NCBI RefSeq assembly: GCF_002848135.1
Contig: NZ_PKGB01000009.1
Span: forward strand, 1-64,000
Length of the DNA stretch: 64,000 nt
Reading direction: 5' to 3'
DNA from: Hydrogenovibrio sp. SC-1
GTDB lineage: Bacteria > Pseudomonadota > Gammaproteobacteria > Thiomicrospirales > Thiomicrospiraceae
Position numbers and translations under genes: made by a program. Positions 35,526-45,503 of this stretch are shown piece after piece (the first letter of the stretch is position 1; each line of letters opens with the position of its first letter). The notes under the pieces were generated by a model. The model searched no databases, was not told where the DNA came from, and was given only the letters and a program-made list of their open reading frames with translations.

Positions 35526-35744
35526 CGCTAAATCTTGATGCGATTTTGAGCAATAATATCGCTCTGCGACTTGAGGATCCTTGAGAGCGTCCTCTTCTGG
35601 TAGGTGAACACCACAATAGTGACAAGCGACCATGGGTTTTGGGTCCGAGGCGGTTTGAACGGGTTTTGTGGGTTTCTTTTTGATGAGTCGGTGTACCAAC
35701 AAAAAAACAATAAAGATGAGTATAAAAAATAATAGCGCGCGCAT
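35511..35744 (-). CDS. PP0621-family membrane-anchored zinc-ribbon protein
   Basis: A 77-residue protein: one N-terminal membrane helix (RALLFFILIFIVFLLVHRLI), a basic linker, then a Cys motif MVACHYCGVHLPEEDAL with a third Cys in RYYCSKSHQ, which resembles small zinc ribbons of the PP0621 family (unknown function). ATG 35744 fits the family start (MR-hydrophobic); the longer reading to 35801 adds a basic stretch without support. Often found near two-component or pilus genes in other genomes, but not here. Confidence 0.78.
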   Translation of the reverse strand: MRALLFFILIFIVFLLVHRLIKKKPTKPVQTASDPKPMVACHYCGVHLPEEDALKDPQVAERYYCSKSHQDLAKKPS

Positions 35745-35826
35745 GAGGGGTTTCCATCGTTTGAATGGTGTTGTTCGTCTAGTGGAGAACTTGTGCACCA
35801 AGGTTAATCGTAATGGTTGTTTGTAA

Positions 35827-35868
35827 GGGGGGACTTGTCATAAAAAACAAAAAGAATGGATTCCCCCC
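35827..35868. repeat. G-tract/C-tract inverted repeat upstream of sucC
   Basis: GGGGGGA (35827-35833) and TCCCCCC (35862-35868) are complementary across an A-rich 28-base loop. They lie about 24 bp before a TATAAT at 35892-35897, within the 270-bp non-coding region between the PP0621-like gene and sucC. Confidence 0.5.
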
Positions 35869-36071
35869 GGTCATAAACGCACAAAAACCGCTATAATTTC
35901 CGATTGCTTTGATCAATAAGTGGTTAATGCATAAAAAGCGTTCATTTTATGTTTATTGTGAAAATTTGAAAAAGCATTTTACCATGTTTTTGTGATGCGC
36001 CGGATTCCTCAAAAATAACTAAACTAATTGCAATGGGACATGAATGTGCCCGCTTTATAGAAAGGATTGTA

Positions 36072-37244
36072 ATGAATTTACACGAATATCAAGCCAAAGC
36101 CCTTTTTCAACATTATCAGATTCCGGTCCCAAAAGGGCAGGTGATCGATAGCCTCAATGATTTGGATGAGGCTTTAAAGGCAATTGGATCGGATGCTTGG
36201 GTCGTTAAGGCACAAATTCATGCCGGCGCACGTGGTAAAGCGGGTGGTGTTCAGTTGGTTTCCAGCGTGGAACAAGCACATGAGGTTGCCAAGACCTTGT
36301 TGGGCAGTTCGCTCGAAACGCTCCAAACGGCAGGTAAGGCTTTGCCGATTAATTGCTTGTTAATTGAAGAAACCCTCGCCATCTATCAGGAATTTTATCT
36401 CAGTTTATTAGTGGATCGGGCGACCAAAAAATATACCTTTATTATTTCCGCTGCGGGCGGGATGGATATTGAACTGGTGGCGGAGGCTTCACCTGAAAAA
36501 ATCTTGACGGTATCCATTGATCCAGTGGTAGGACTCATGGCTTATCAATGTCGTGAGGTTGCTTTTGCGCTGGGTTTAACTGGAGAGGCCTTTAAGCAAT
36601 TGGCGACCATTATGCAAGGTTTGTATCGATTAGCCTTGGCAAAAGATGTGGCACTTTTGGAAATTAACCCCTTGGTGCTAACCGAGCAGAACGAATTGAT
36701 TGCATTGGATGCAAAAATAAATATCGATTCAAATGCCCTTTATCGTCAACCGGATTTAGTGGCGATGAGAGATATTAGCCAAGAGGATGAACGTGAAGCT
36801 AAAGCAGCGGATCACCAACTGAATTATATTGCCTTGGATGGCAATATTGGCTGTATGGTCAACGGTGCAGGTTTGGCAATGGCAACCATGGACCTGATTA
36901 AACTCAATGGCGGTGAGCCTGCCAACTTTCTCGATGTAGGTGGTGGTGCGACACCAGAGCGAGTTGCAGAAGCCTTTAAATTAATTCTATCGTCGAAAGA
37001 GGTTAAGTCCATCTTGGTCAATATCTTTGGTGGGATTGTTCGTTGTGACTTGATTGCTGAAGGCATTATTCAAGCCGTGCAGGATGTTGGCTTAACCATT
37101 CCGGTAGTGGTACGATTAGAAGGCACCAATGTTGAATTGGGTCGGCAAGCATTGGCCAATAGTGGTTTGAGTATTATCACTGCGGATGGTTTGGCGCAAG
37201 CCGCTGAAAAAGTGGTGGCGGTAGCAAGGGAGAATCAGGCATGA
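36072..37244 (+). CDS. sucC: Succinyl-CoA synthetase, beta subunit
   Basis: ADP-forming subunit carrying the nucleotide site; with SucD interconverts succinyl-CoA + ADP/Pi and succinate + CoA + ATP. The 390-residue ATP-grasp protein starts [12 protein letters not shown] and shows [24 protein letters not shown]-type [35 protein letters not shown] and [17 protein letters not shown] 36072 follows AAAGGATTGTA. sucD overlaps its last four bases. sucAB/lpd are not beside it, so the direction of flux (oxidative or biosynthetic) cannot be told. Confidence 0.95.
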   Translation: MNLHEYQAKALFQHYQIPVPKGQVIDSLNDLDEALKAIGSDAWVVKAQIHAGARGKAGGVQLVSSVEQAHEVAKTLLGSSLETLQTAGKALPINCLLIEETLAIYQEFYLSLLVDRATKKYTFIISAAGGMDIELVAEASPEKILTVSIDPVVGLMAYQCREVAFALGLTGEAFKQLATIMQGLYRLALAKDVALLEINPLVLTEQNELIALDAKINIDSNALYRQPDLVAMRDISQEDEREAKAADHQLNYIALDGNIGCMVNGAGLAMATMDLIKLNGGEPANFLDVGGGATPERVAEAFKLILSSKEVKSILVNIFGGIVRCDLIAEGIIQAVQDVGLTIPVVVRLEGTNVELGRQALANSGLSIITADGLAQAAEKVVAVARENQA

Positions 37245-38128
37245 GTATTTTAATTGACCAGAACACAAAAGTGATTTGTCAGGGCTTGACGGGCAAACAA
37301 GGCAGTTTTCATTCTGAACAGGCAATGGCTTACGGTACTCAAATGGTAGGGGGGGTCACACCTGGTAAAGGGGGCACGGAGCACTTAGGCTTGCCCGTCT
37401 TTAATACCGTTAAACAAGCGGTTAAGGCTACAGGTGCTACAGCATCAATGATATATGTCCCCCCTGCATTTGCCGCTGATTCGATTATTGAAGCCATAGA
37501 TGCAGGGATTAAAGTGATTACCTGCATTACTGAAGGCATTCCTGTGGCGGATATGTTAAAAGTCAAAGCGGTATTGTCTCATTCTGATGCTTATTTGATC
37601 GGTCCTAACTGCCCTGGTTTGATAACACCAGGTGACAAAAGGACTGGCTGTAAAATTGGTATTATGCCAGGCCATATTCACCTTGCTGGCCGGGTTGGGA
37701 TTGTCTCTCGATCAGGTACTTTAACCTATGAAGCCGTTCATCAAACAACTCAAAACGGCTTAGGACAATCAACCTGTATTGGTATTGGAGGAGATCCGAT
37801 TCAAGGAATGGACTTTATCGATTGTTTGCGGTTATTTGAAAAAGACCCGTTAACAGAAGGCATTATTTTAGTTGGTGAAATTGGTGGTCAGGCTGAAGAA
37901 GATGCCGCTGAATTTATTCAACAACAGGTTACTAAGCCTGTCGTCGCTTATATTGCGGGCGTGACCGCGCCAGCAGGAAAAAGAATGGGGCATGCCGGAG
38001 CCATTGTGAGTGGTGGTAAGGGCACAGCGGAAGCGAAGTTTGCTGCGTTGGAAGCTGCTGGAGTCACAGTGGTTGCCTCTCCTGCGGATATGGGATCGGC
38101 GATGTTTGAACGGTTAAATGCCCAATAA
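37241..38128 (+). CDS. sucD: Succinyl-CoA synthetase, alpha subunit
   Basis: CoA-binding subunit with the phosphohistidine. The 295-residue protein has [57 protein letters not shown] and the active histidine in [15 protein letters not shown] 37241 overlaps the sucC stop. Together the two form the alpha2beta2 or alpha-beta enzyme. nadE starts 24 bp later, possibly in the same transcript. Confidence 0.95.
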   Translation: MSILIDQNTKVICQGLTGKQGSFHSEQAMAYGTQMVGGVTPGKGGTEHLGLPVFNTVKQAVKATGATASMIYVPPAFAADSIIEAIDAGIKVITCITEGIPVADMLKVKAVLSHSDAYLIGPNCPGLITPGDKRTGCKIGIMPGHIHLAGRVGIVSRSGTLTYEAVHQTTQNGLGQSTCIGIGGDPIQGMDFIDCLRLFEKDPLTEGIILVGEIGGQAEEDAAEFIQQQVTKPVVAYIAGVTAPAGKRMGHAGAIVSGGKGTAEAKFAALEAAGVTVVASPADMGSAMFERLNAQ

Positions 38129-38152
38129 TGGAGACTCTGAAGGTGAATCATT

Positions 38153-39796
38153 ATGTCTGAGCAGCTCAATATTATTATGGCGCAAATTAACCCTGTTGTT
38201 GGTGATATAGAGGGTAATGTTGCGTTAATTGTGGAAACCGCTCAGCAGGCAAAGCAACAATATCAAGCCGATATTATCGTCTTTCCTGAAATGACGATAA
38301 CGGGCTACCCGCCAGAAGATTTATTATTTCGCCACGCCTTGTATGAGCAAGTTGAAAAGGCGCTTTCTCAGTTGTGTGAACAAGTAAAAGATGTGGTGCT
38401 GGTTGTGGGTTATCCGATGATGGATGAACTAGGCGAGCGCTTTAATATGGCTGCTTGGATCGAGGATGGCATAATTCAAGCCAGTTATATCAAGCAGAAT
38501 TTGCCAAATTATAGTGTATTTGATGAAAAACGCTATTTTGCTTCCGGTGCTTTACCTTGTGTTGTTGAATACAAAGGCATTAAATTTGGACTCTTGATTT
38601 GTGAAGACATTTGGAAGCTAGCACCGGCAGATCAAGCCGTTAAAGCTGGCGCTGAAGTTTTATTAAGTTTGAATGCTTCACCGTTTTCTCAAGAAAAGCA
38701 CCAAGACCGTATTAAGGTAGTTAAGCGTCGTGTAGAAGAAGTGAAGTGCCCAGTCATTTATGTTAATCAAGTGGGCGGGCAAGATGAACTGCTGTTTGAT
38801 GGAGGCTCTTTTGCAACCTGTGCGGAAGGTGAAGTACAGGTCCAGGGGCCTGAATTTCAAACAGGCCTGGTTCCAGTTTCGCTTTTGAAACAAGCGGGTG
38901 CGGTTGCCATTCAGCCAGGTATTCAAGATCCATTGTATGAAAATGAAGCACGGATCTACCAAGCGTTGGTGATGGGGGTCAGGGACTATGTTTACAAAAA
39001 TGGGTTTAAGGGCGTTTTATTAGGGTTGTCTGGGGGGATTGATTCCGCCTTAACCTTAGCCGTGGCAGTGGATGCTTTAGGCGCGGAACAGGTCGAAGCC
39101 GTGATGATGCCATTTCGCTATACTGCTGCCATTAGTGAAGAGGACGCTGCCCAGCAAGCCCATACGATGGGGGTCAGTTATCGCTCTATACCGATTGAGC
39201 CAATTTATAAGGCTTCAGAAGACGCTCTGTCCGATGCTTTTGCCGGTTTGGATGAAGATGTGACTGAAGAAAATATGCAGGCCCGTATTCGAGGGTTATT
39301 GCTTATGTCTTTATCCAATAAAACTGGAAAATTGGTGTTGGCAACCAGTAATAAATCGGAAGTTGCGGTCGGTTACTCAACGCTTTATGGGGATATGGTA
39401 GGCGGCTTTTCTCCGCTGAAAGATGTCCCCAAAACCTGGGTGTATCGATTGGCAAGTTACCGAAACAGTTTAGGAGTGGTGATTCCAGAAAGAGTCATTG
39501 AGCGAGCCCCTTCTGCAGAATTGCGTCCGGATCAAACGGATCAAGATTCCTTGCCAGATTATGCGGTGTTGGACGTGATTATTCAGGCATTTGTTCATGA
39601 AGATAAAAGTCCAGCAGAAATTGTATCTACTTTTGGCTTTGATTTGACAGAGGTGCAGCGGGTGACGACGATGATCACTCGTAATGAATATAAACGACGT
39701 CAAGCGGCACCAGGTATTCGTATCTCTCCAAGAGCCTTTGGTCGAGATCGGCGATACCCGATTACGAGTCGATATCGTGAGTTAGCAGAAGTCTAA
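38153..39796 (+). CDS. nadE: NAD+ synthase, glutamine-hydrolysing
   Basis: Last step of NAD synthesis: amidation of nicotinate adenine dinucleotide using glutamine. The 547-residue protein has an N-terminal nitrilase-type glutaminase with the E46-K114-C150 triad (FPEMT, YIKQNLPNY, LLICEDIW). The C-terminal synthetase has the P-loop GLSGGIDSALTLA, ATSNKSEVAVGYSTLYGD and PSAELRPDQTDQDSLPDY. nadC at 44.6 kb belongs to the same pathway. The iterated palindrome at 38862 falls in the linker (Thr-Gly-Leu). Confidence 0.94.
   Translation: MSEQLNIIMAQINPVVGDIEGNVALIVETAQQAKQQYQADIIVFPEMTITGYPPEDLLFRHALYEQVEKALSQLCEQVKDVVLVVGYPMMDELGERFNMAAWIEDGIIQASYIKQNLPNYSVFDEKRYFASGALPCVVEYKGIKFGLLICEDIWKLAPADQAVKAGAEVLLSLNASPFSQEKHQDRIKVVKRRVEEVKCPVIYVNQVGGQDELLFDGGSFATCAEGEVQVQGPEFQTGLVPVSLLKQAGAVAIQPGIQDPLYENEARIYQALVMGVRDYVYKNGFKGVLLGLSGGIDSALTLAVAVDALGAEQVEAVMMPFRYTAAISEEDAAQQAHTMGVSYRSIPIEPIYKASEDALSDAFAGLDEDVTEENMQARIRGLLLMSLSNKTGKLVLATSNKSEVAVGYSTLYGDMVGGFSPLKDVPKTWVYRLASYRNSLGVVIPERVIERAPSAELRPDQTDQDSLPDYAVLDVIIQAFVHEDKSPAEIVSTFGFDLTEVQRVTTMITRNEYKRRQAAPGIRISPRAFGRDRRYPITSRYRELAEV
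38862..38869. repeat. CAGGCCTG palindrome in nadE, Thr-Gly-Leu frame
   Basis: ACA GGC CTG encodes Thr-Gly-Leu in FQTGLVPVS, the variable link between glutaminase and synthetase domains; extended match CAGGCCTGGTT. Confidence 0.85.
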
Positions 39797-39845
39797 AGTT
39801 TAGCGTGAAGCTGGTCAAGTAACCGTAGGTAATGTCACTTTTAAA

Positions 39846-40589
39846 TTATGGGGTCGCGGTTTTAGCCCCAGAATTCAGCTGATAGACTTTATCCGCATTT
39901 TTCGCATTCTCAACCATCCCAAGTTTTTCATAGGATTGCTTTAATAAGGCCAGTGATTCAATGTTGACCGTTGCTTTGGGAAACCTTTCCAGAACGGCTT
40001 TCGCTCTGTTTGCTGCCGCCAAATAAGCTTGGCGTTTGTAGTAATATTGCGCTACCTTGAGTTCGTTGCGTGCTAACCGGTTGTTTAAGACCATTAAACG
40101 CTTGCGTGCTTCGGGTGCAAACTGACTATTTGGAAATTCATTGAGTAGAATTAAGTAAGCATTGTAGGCTTCCTGAGTTGATTTCATATCACGGCTTGCC
40201 GCGTCAGTTATCCACTCGTCTGTCCAGCTTTTATTAATTGAATCGACCGCTAACGCACGTAGGTATAGGGCGTAAGGTATCTCTTTATGCTTTGGATAGA
40301 GTCTTAAAAAGTCTTCTAGTTCTCGAGTCGTAGACTCAGGCTCATCATAACGATAATAAACATAAGCCAAATCTAAATAAGCTTGTTCAGCATATTTGCC
40401 ATAGGGATAATAGGCTTTTAACTCTTCATAGAGTCGAATAGCGAGGCCCCAGTTTTGATTTTCTTTTGCATCAGATGCATGCTCATAATAATCTTTAGCG
40501 TCCCATTCTCCCTTAGGTTTATCAACTAGTGAACAACCTTGCAAGCTAAACAACAGTATAAGAAGGAGTGGTGTAATCAGTTTTTTCAT
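39846..40589 (-). CDS. bamD: Outer membrane assembly lipoprotein BamD
   Basis: Essential TPR lipoprotein of the BAM machine. From ATG 40589 it is 247 residues: signal MKKLITPLLLILLFSLQGC with C19, then helical TPR repeats including YYEHASDAKENQNWGLAIRLYEEL, YPYGKYAEQAYLDLAYVYYRYDEP, FLRLYPKHKEIPYALYLRAL and LNEFPNSQFAPEARKRL. ATG 40601 (MHSFMKKL) is an alternative. Divergent from rluD-pgeF, as in many gammaproteobacteria. Confidence 0.93.
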   Translation of the reverse strand: MKKLITPLLLILLFSLQGCSLVDKPKGEWDAKDYYEHASDAKENQNWGLAIRLYEELKAYYPYGKYAEQAYLDLAYVYYRYDEPESTTRELEDFLRLYPKHKEIPYALYLRALAVDSINKSWTDEWITDAASRDMKSTQEAYNAYLILLNEFPNSQFAPEARKRLMVLNNRLARNELKVAQYYYKRQAYLAAANRAKAVLERFPKATVNIESLALLKQSYEKLGMVENAKNADKVYQLNSGAKTATP

Positions 40590-40806
40590 AAATGAATGCA
40601 TATCAACAAGTAAATTCAGAGAAGCTGTTTGATAACCTTGACTATTCAATAGACAGTTGCTTTCGAGCTGATTAAATCCGACAGATTCTGAGCGTTAAAA
40701 ATAAAAAATGTATAATACCATAGGTCAAAATGAGAAATAGATAAATGGGTTTCAGAATTCTTTGACAATCAAAATTGTTATGGGGTTTATCCCTTTGGAG
40801 TATGGA

Positions 40807-41868
40807 TTGAGTCGCCTTGAGTTAGAAACACGAATTACCCCCGATAAAGCGGGAAAAAGATTGGATGCTGTTTTGGCAGATGCCTTTAGTGATTATTCTC
40901 GCACCCGTATTCAGGACTGGGTAAAGGCGGGCAATGTCACTTTGGATGCCAAGGTTCAAACTAAACCTAATTTTAAAGTGTTTGGTGATGAAAAGGTTAT
41001 CTGTATCGCTGAGCTGGAAGATGAGGTTGATTTTGTCGCTCAAGACATTCCTTTGGATGTTGTTTATGAAGATGATGATATCTTAGTCATCAATAAACCT
41101 GCGGGGTTGGTGGTTCACCCAGGAGCGGGTAACCCCGATGGAACTTTGTTGAATGCGTTGTTATATCATTATGAGACGATTCGAGAAGTGCCCAGAGCAG
41201 GAATTGTTCACCGGCTGGATAAAGAAACGTCAGGATTGATGGTGGTTGCCAAGACCGTGCCTGCACAGACACATTTGGTGGAACAATTGCAGCGTCATGC
41301 TGTGGAGCGAGTTTATGATGCCATCGTCGTTGGTAAAATGATTTCCGGTGGAACGATTGCTAAAGCGATTGGTCGTCATCCAACGGATCGAAAACGCATG
41401 GCCGTGTTAAAGATTGGTGGTAAATCAGCGACTTCTCATTATCGAGTTCTGGAGCGATTTCGAGAGCATACACATGTGCGAGTGAAATTAGAAACCGGTC
41501 GAACCCACCAAATTCGTGTCCATATGGCCTATTTAGGGTTCCCGTTAGTTGGAGACCCCGTTTATGGCGGACGATTGCGTATTCCGCAAAAAATGATGCC
41601 GGAGTTTGTCGAGTATTTACGAGGCTTCAAACGCCAAGCTTTGCATGCAGGACAACTTTCTTTGACGCACCCCATCACTGAAAAAACAATGAAATGGAAA
41701 GTGCCTATGCCGGACGATATGCTGGCTTTAATTGATATCCTACGAGATGATGTGGAAGATTTTAAAGCATCGAGGCTTTCTGACATGGGATATGACGATT
41801 ATGATTATGATGAGGATCATGGTGTTGAAGTAGAATGGGTGACAGATGCCGATATTCCATCAGAATGA
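40807..41868 (+). CDS. rluD: 23S rRNA pseudouridine synthase RluD
   Basis: Makes pseudouridines 1911/1915/1917 in helix 69 of 23S rRNA. It has an N-terminal S4 domain (RLDAVLADAFSDYSRTRIQDWV) and a RluA-type core with the catalytic aspartate in HRLDKETSGLMVVAKT, then RTHQIRVHMAYLGFPLVGDPVYGG. I prefer TTG 40807 with GGAG at 40797-40800, because the S4 domain starts right after; ATG 40780 lacks a ribosome site. The C-terminus carries an additional acidic, tyrosine-rich tail (MGYDDYDYDEDHGVEVEW) compared with E. coli. pgeF starts inside its last 23 bases. Confidence 0.9.
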   Translation: MSRLELETRITPDKAGKRLDAVLADAFSDYSRTRIQDWVKAGNVTLDAKVQTKPNFKVFGDEKVICIAELEDEVDFVAQDIPLDVVYEDDDILVINKPAGLVVHPGAGNPDGTLLNALLYHYETIREVPRAGIVHRLDKETSGLMVVAKTVPAQTHLVEQLQRHAVERVYDAIVVGKMISGGTIAKAIGRHPTDRKRMAVLKIGGKSATSHYRVLERFREHTHVRVKLETGRTHQIRVHMAYLGFPLVGDPVYGGRLRIPQKMMPEFVEYLRGFKRQALHAGQLSLTHPITEKTMKWKVPMPDDMLALIDILRDDVEDFKASRLSDMGYDDYDYDEDHGVEVEWVTDADIPSE

Positions 41869-42619
41869 ATTAGGGTTTATTCAGCCTGAATGGACAACTA
41901 CTGGTTCCATTAAAGCATTCACCACAACCCGGCTGGGAGGTGCGAGTCAGCCGCCTTATGACGGATTCAATCTGGCGACTCATGTCGGTGATTCGTACCC
42001 TGATGTGGCTGTAAATCGTCAGCAGTTAATCTCGAGTCTTTCTTTGCCCAGTTCCCCTTGTTGGCTAGATCAAGTGCACAGTGACCGTGTTATTCAATGC
42101 ACGAAAAACACTGACTCAACTTTTCTACCCCAAGCGGATGCCAGTTGGACAGACCAACACAATAGGGTGCTAGCCGTGATGACAGCAGATTGTTTGCCAT
42201 TATTAGTCAGAGATGTGTCTGGAACCGTAGTGGCGGCAATCCATGCGGGTTGGAAAGGGCTTTTGAATCAGATTATTATTAAAACAGTGTCGCAATTGCC
42301 TGTCGCCAGTGACCAGTTAGAAGTTTGGATTGGTCCAGCCATTAGCCAGCCCTATTTTGAAGTGGGTCAGGAAGTCCATCAACAATTTGTAGACGTGGAT
42401 GAGCGCTATCGTTCATTCTTTGCCCAGTCATCAGCAACAGGAAAATGGTTGCTAAATCTACCAGGCCTGGCAGAATTTCAGTTAAACCAATGTGGTGTGA
42501 CAAGCGTTCTTCAGAGTCAATTATGTAGTTACCATCAAGCCGAGTGGTTCTATTCCTATCGCCGAGAGGGGCAAACAGGGCGCATGGCTTCGTTAATCTG
42601 GATTGAGCAGTCTGATTAA
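41846..42619 (+). CDS. pgeF: Multicopper-oxidase-like purine nucleoside phosphorylase (PgeF/YfiH)
   Basis: YfiH/DUF152 family (once called laccase-domain protein), linked to purine nucleoside phosphorylase and peptidoglycan-editing activities. The 257-residue protein has FTTTRLGGASQPPYDGFNLATHVGD, the metal ligand HS in LDQVHSD, ADASWTDQ, TADCLPLLV, AAIHAGWKGLL and IGPAISQPYFEV. The ordered Cys and His residues for zinc are present. The ATG lies within rluD, so translation is coupled. The standard neighbour clpB is not found. Confidence 0.9.
   Translation: MPIFHQNELGFIQPEWTTTGSIKAFTTTRLGGASQPPYDGFNLATHVGDSYPDVAVNRQQLISSLSLPSSPCWLDQVHSDRVIQCTKNTDSTFLPQADASWTDQHNRVLAVMTADCLPLLVRDVSGTVVAAIHAGWKGLLNQIIIKTVSQLPVASDQLEVWIGPAISQPYFEVGQEVHQQFVDVDERYRSFFAQSSATGKWLLNLPGLAEFQLNQCGVTSVLQSQLCSYHQAEWFYSYRREGQTGRMASLIWIEQSD
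42462..42469. repeat. CAGGCCTG palindrome in pgeF, Pro-Gly-Leu frame
   Basis: CCA GGC CTG encodes Pro-Gly-Leu in LPGLAEFQL; extended match ACCAGGCCTGGCA. Confidence 0.85.
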
Positions 42620-42635
42620 TGCCAAATGGTTCGCG

Positions 42636-44615
42636 TTAGCCTCGGTTAATGCTGTATTCCAATTTACTAATATTTTCGGGTAATCCTTGCACAATCAAAA
42701 CATCTTCAAAGCGTAAACGCGTCCCTGGATCTGGATCATCCCCGCGAACTGATCCGCGTTTAATGGACTTAATGGTGATTTTTAAGTCGACAGCCGGTAG
42801 TTCTGAAAGACGTTTCCCAATCGCATTCGCATCTTCGTGAATATGAATGGGTTGAATGACTTCGCCCAGTTGAGCATGTTCAAAAGGAATATGATCAGAT
42901 TCTCCAGGGTAAAATCCATTGAGCAGGTGATAACGACCTTCTCGTGCCATGCGAGTCTGTTTCAAAACCTGGCTGGGGGGCTTGCCCACCATTAATAGCA
43001 GGTGGGATGCTAACATGATGCTCGATTCAAAGGTGTCCGGAACTACCTCAGTCGCACCTGCCTGGGTTAGTTCATTTATATGAGTATCATCAAGCGATCT
43101 GACCAACACGGGAATATTGAGGGCGATATCATGCAAGCTGCGTAGTGTTTTAATTGATGCATGATAGTCATGAAAGGTAATCATTGCGACTTTGGCTTGT
43201 TCAATATTGGTGGCCTTAATAATACTGTGCTTGGCTGAATCTCCGAAATAGACCGGTTCACCACTTTGTTGGGCTTCTCTAACCCGTTTAATATCCATAT
43301 CCAGTGCCACAAAGGGAACATGTGCTTGTTCCAAAAATTTCGCTGTTGTCTGCCCTACACGACCAAACCCAAATAGCACGACATGGTTCGACAGGTGTTT
43401 GCTATCTTCCTGAATGACATTTTCCATTTCGGAAAAATTATTTTGGTAACTTTTACTACACAGACGACTGGCAATCCGGCCATTGAATTTGATGAGTACA
43501 GGGGTAAACATCATGCTGATAACGGCTGCCGTTAACAGAATTTGACCTAATTGTTCTTCTAGCACCTTGTAAGACAGCGCTAGAGTGAGGAGTACTAACC
43601 CAAATTCCCCAACCTGTGACAGTGAGATGGCAGTTCGAAGACTGATTCCTTCCGCCTTCTTAAAAGCGCGCATGACGAAAAAAATGACCAAAGCTTTGAG
43701 GAGCATAATGCCGATTGCGATCGCAATAATCATGACAAAGTGCTGACCGATCAGTTCAGGAGAAATCATCATACCAACGGTAATAAAGAATAACCCCAGT
43801 AAGATATCTTGGAAGGGGCGAATGTCGGCTTCAATTTGGTGGCGGTATTCGGTTTCACCTAGCATCATACCGGCTAAAAAAGCGCCGAGCGTCATGGATA
43901 TGCCCATTTCTTCGGTAAAGGCAGCAGCACTCAGTACCACGGTTAGCACGGTTAAGGTAAATAATTCCTGTGATTTGGAGGTTGCCACTTCATTAAAAAG
44001 TGGACGTAATAAGTAACGCCCAGCAAATAGCATAACCACAACCACGATGGCACCTTTGAAAAAGGCAAGACCCAATTCCGAAGCGAGCGAATTGCCCGTT
44101 GCGCTTCCCAGTGCGGGGATTAAAATCAATAACGGAATAGCCATAATATCTTGGAAAATCAAGATGCCAACGGTCGATCGACCATGTCGTGTTTGAATTT
44201 CAGATTGTTCAGTGAGTTGCTTTATGACGATGGCGGTGGATGAGAGTGCAAAAGCACTGGCAATAACGATGCCGGATTCAATTGAGAGTCCAAATAAGTA
44301 GGCTACCAGAAAGACCAACAAGCCAGTGACGAAAACCTGAAAGCTGCCAAAACCAAATACAATTCTACGCATGGCAATCATTTGGGTGAGTGAGAACTCA
44401 AGCCCAATGGCAAAGAGCAAAAAGACTACACCAAATTCAGCGAGAAAGCTGATGCTTTGTTCGCTTTGAATGATAGCAAAACCAAAGGGGCCGACAATAA
44501 TACCAACCAAGATATAGTTTAAAATTGGTGGCAGGTGAATCCGTCTTGAGATGGATACCAGTCCAACCGTAATGAGTAGTAAGAAAACAATGTTCAGGAG
44601 TATGTGGTCAAACAT
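42636..44615 (-). CDS. Kef-type cation:proton antiporter with RCK domains (CPA2)
   Basis: Inner-membrane K+/H+ (or Na+/H+) antiporter of 659 residues. About 12-13 membrane segments occupy 1-385, including HLPPILNYILVGIIVGPFG and GISMTLGAFLAGMMLGE. They are followed by a TrkA-N domain (HVVLFGFGRVGQTTAKFL near 415, then VYFGDSAKHSIIKA) and a TrkA-C domain at ~575-650. This matches the KefB/YbaL/RosB group. The KefB glutathione-binding signature could not be confirmed, so gating ligand is unknown. Sixteen bases downstream of nadC's end on the same strand; convergent with pgeF. Confidence 0.88.
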   Translation of the reverse strand: MFDHILLNIVFLLLITVGLVSISRRIHLPPILNYILVGIIVGPFGFAIIQSEQSISFLAEFGVVFLLFAIGLEFSLTQMIAMRRIVFGFGSFQVFVTGLLVFLVAYLFGLSIESGIVIASAFALSSTAIVIKQLTEQSEIQTRHGRSTVGILIFQDIMAIPLLILIPALGSATGNSLASELGLAFFKGAIVVVVMLFAGRYLLRPLFNEVATSKSQELFTLTVLTVVLSAAAFTEEMGISMTLGAFLAGMMLGETEYRHQIEADIRPFQDILLGLFFITVGMMISPELIGQHFVMIIAIAIGIMLLKALVIFFVMRAFKKAEGISLRTAISLSQVGEFGLVLLTLALSYKVLEEQLGQILLTAAVISMMFTPVLIKFNGRIASRLCSKSYQNNFSEMENVIQEDSKHLSNHVVLFGFGRVGQTTAKFLEQAHVPFVALDMDIKRVREAQQSGEPVYFGDSAKHSIIKATNIEQAKVAMITFHDYHASIKTLRSLHDIALNIPVLVRSLDDTHINELTQAGATEVVPDTFESSIMLASHLLLMVGKPPSQVLKQTRMAREGRYHLLNGFYPGESDHIPFEHAQLGEVIQPIHIHEDANAIGKRLSELPAVDLKITIKSIKRGSVRGDDPDPGTRLRFEDVLIVQGLPENISKLEYSINRG

Positions 44616-44631
44616 GACGGTCGTCTAATTC

Positions 44632-45474
44632 CTATTCAAGGTGAAATCGCATTGAAAAATCAATGGCATGAAGGTGTTTTGTAATGGCGCCAGTCGAAAT
44701 ATAATCAACACCCGTTTGTGTCAATTCGGCTAAGTCGTTCAGCTCAACATTGCCTGATACTTCTAATTTACAGCGGTGATTGACCCATTCTACAGCTTGT
44801 TCAATCATTTCTAGTGAGAAATTGTCTAGCATAATAATATCCGCTTTGGCTTTAACGGCTTGTTCAACTTCCGCTAGACTTTCCGTTTCAACTTCTATGA
44901 GTTTATTTGGGTGATGGCTTTTGGCAAGGCTAACGGCTTGTTCGATGCCGCCAGCAGCCATAATATGATTTTCTTTGATGAGAATGGCATCGTATAGGCC
45001 AATACGATGGTTTGTGCCTCCACCACAGTGGACCGCATATTTTTGAGCCAGTCTTAATCCTGGAAGCGTCTTCCGAGTGTCTAGTAATTGAGTATAACCA
45101 TTTTTTAATGCTTTCACATAGCGGTTCGTTGCAGTGGCCGTGCCGGATAGAGTTTGTAAAAAGTTTAGTGCGCTGCGTTCTGCGGTGAGAATCGATTGAG
45201 CTGACCCTTTAAGGTGACAAATGACACTGCCGGCATGCACCGCTTCCCCTTCAGACACCTGCCAATCAAGCTCAATGTTAGCGTCAACTGCGCGAATAAC
45301 TCCATCAAACCATGGGCGGCCACAAATAATGGCGGGTTCATTGGTGATAACCGTTGCTGACGATTGTTGGGTTGGGGGAATTAGATCTGCGGTTAAATCG
45401 CCTGTCCCAATATCTTCTTGCAAAGCGGCTTGAATATTGACGGTTAGATCCTGGAAATAATTTATCTGTGTCAT
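44632..45474 (-). CDS. nadC: Quinolinate phosphoribosyltransferase
   Basis: Converts quinolinate + PRPP to nicotinate mononucleotide in de novo NAD synthesis. The 280-residue enzyme has ALQEDIGTGDLTADLIP, ERSALNFLQTLSGTAT, LLDTRKTLPGLRLAQKYAV in part, GGGTNHRIGLYDAILIKENH, EVETESLAE, and MLDNFS. All substrate Arg/Lys residues visible. In E. coli nadC is divergent from ampD; here a GGDEF gene lies between the two. Confidence 0.95.
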   Translation of the reverse strand: MTQINYFQDLTVNIQAALQEDIGTGDLTADLIPPTQQSSATVITNEPAIICGRPWFDGVIRAVDANIELDWQVSEGEAVHAGSVICHLKGSAQSILTAERSALNFLQTLSGTATATNRYVKALKNGYTQLLDTRKTLPGLRLAQKYAVHCGGGTNHRIGLYDAILIKENHIMAAGGIEQAVSLAKSHHPNKLIEVETESLAEVEQAVKAKADIIMLDNFSLEMIEQAVEWVNHRCKLEVSGNVELNDLAELTQTGVDYISTGAITKHLHAIDFSMRFHLE

Positions 45475-45503
45475 TTTTTGGTTTCTTAATAGTTAAAGTG
45501 TCA

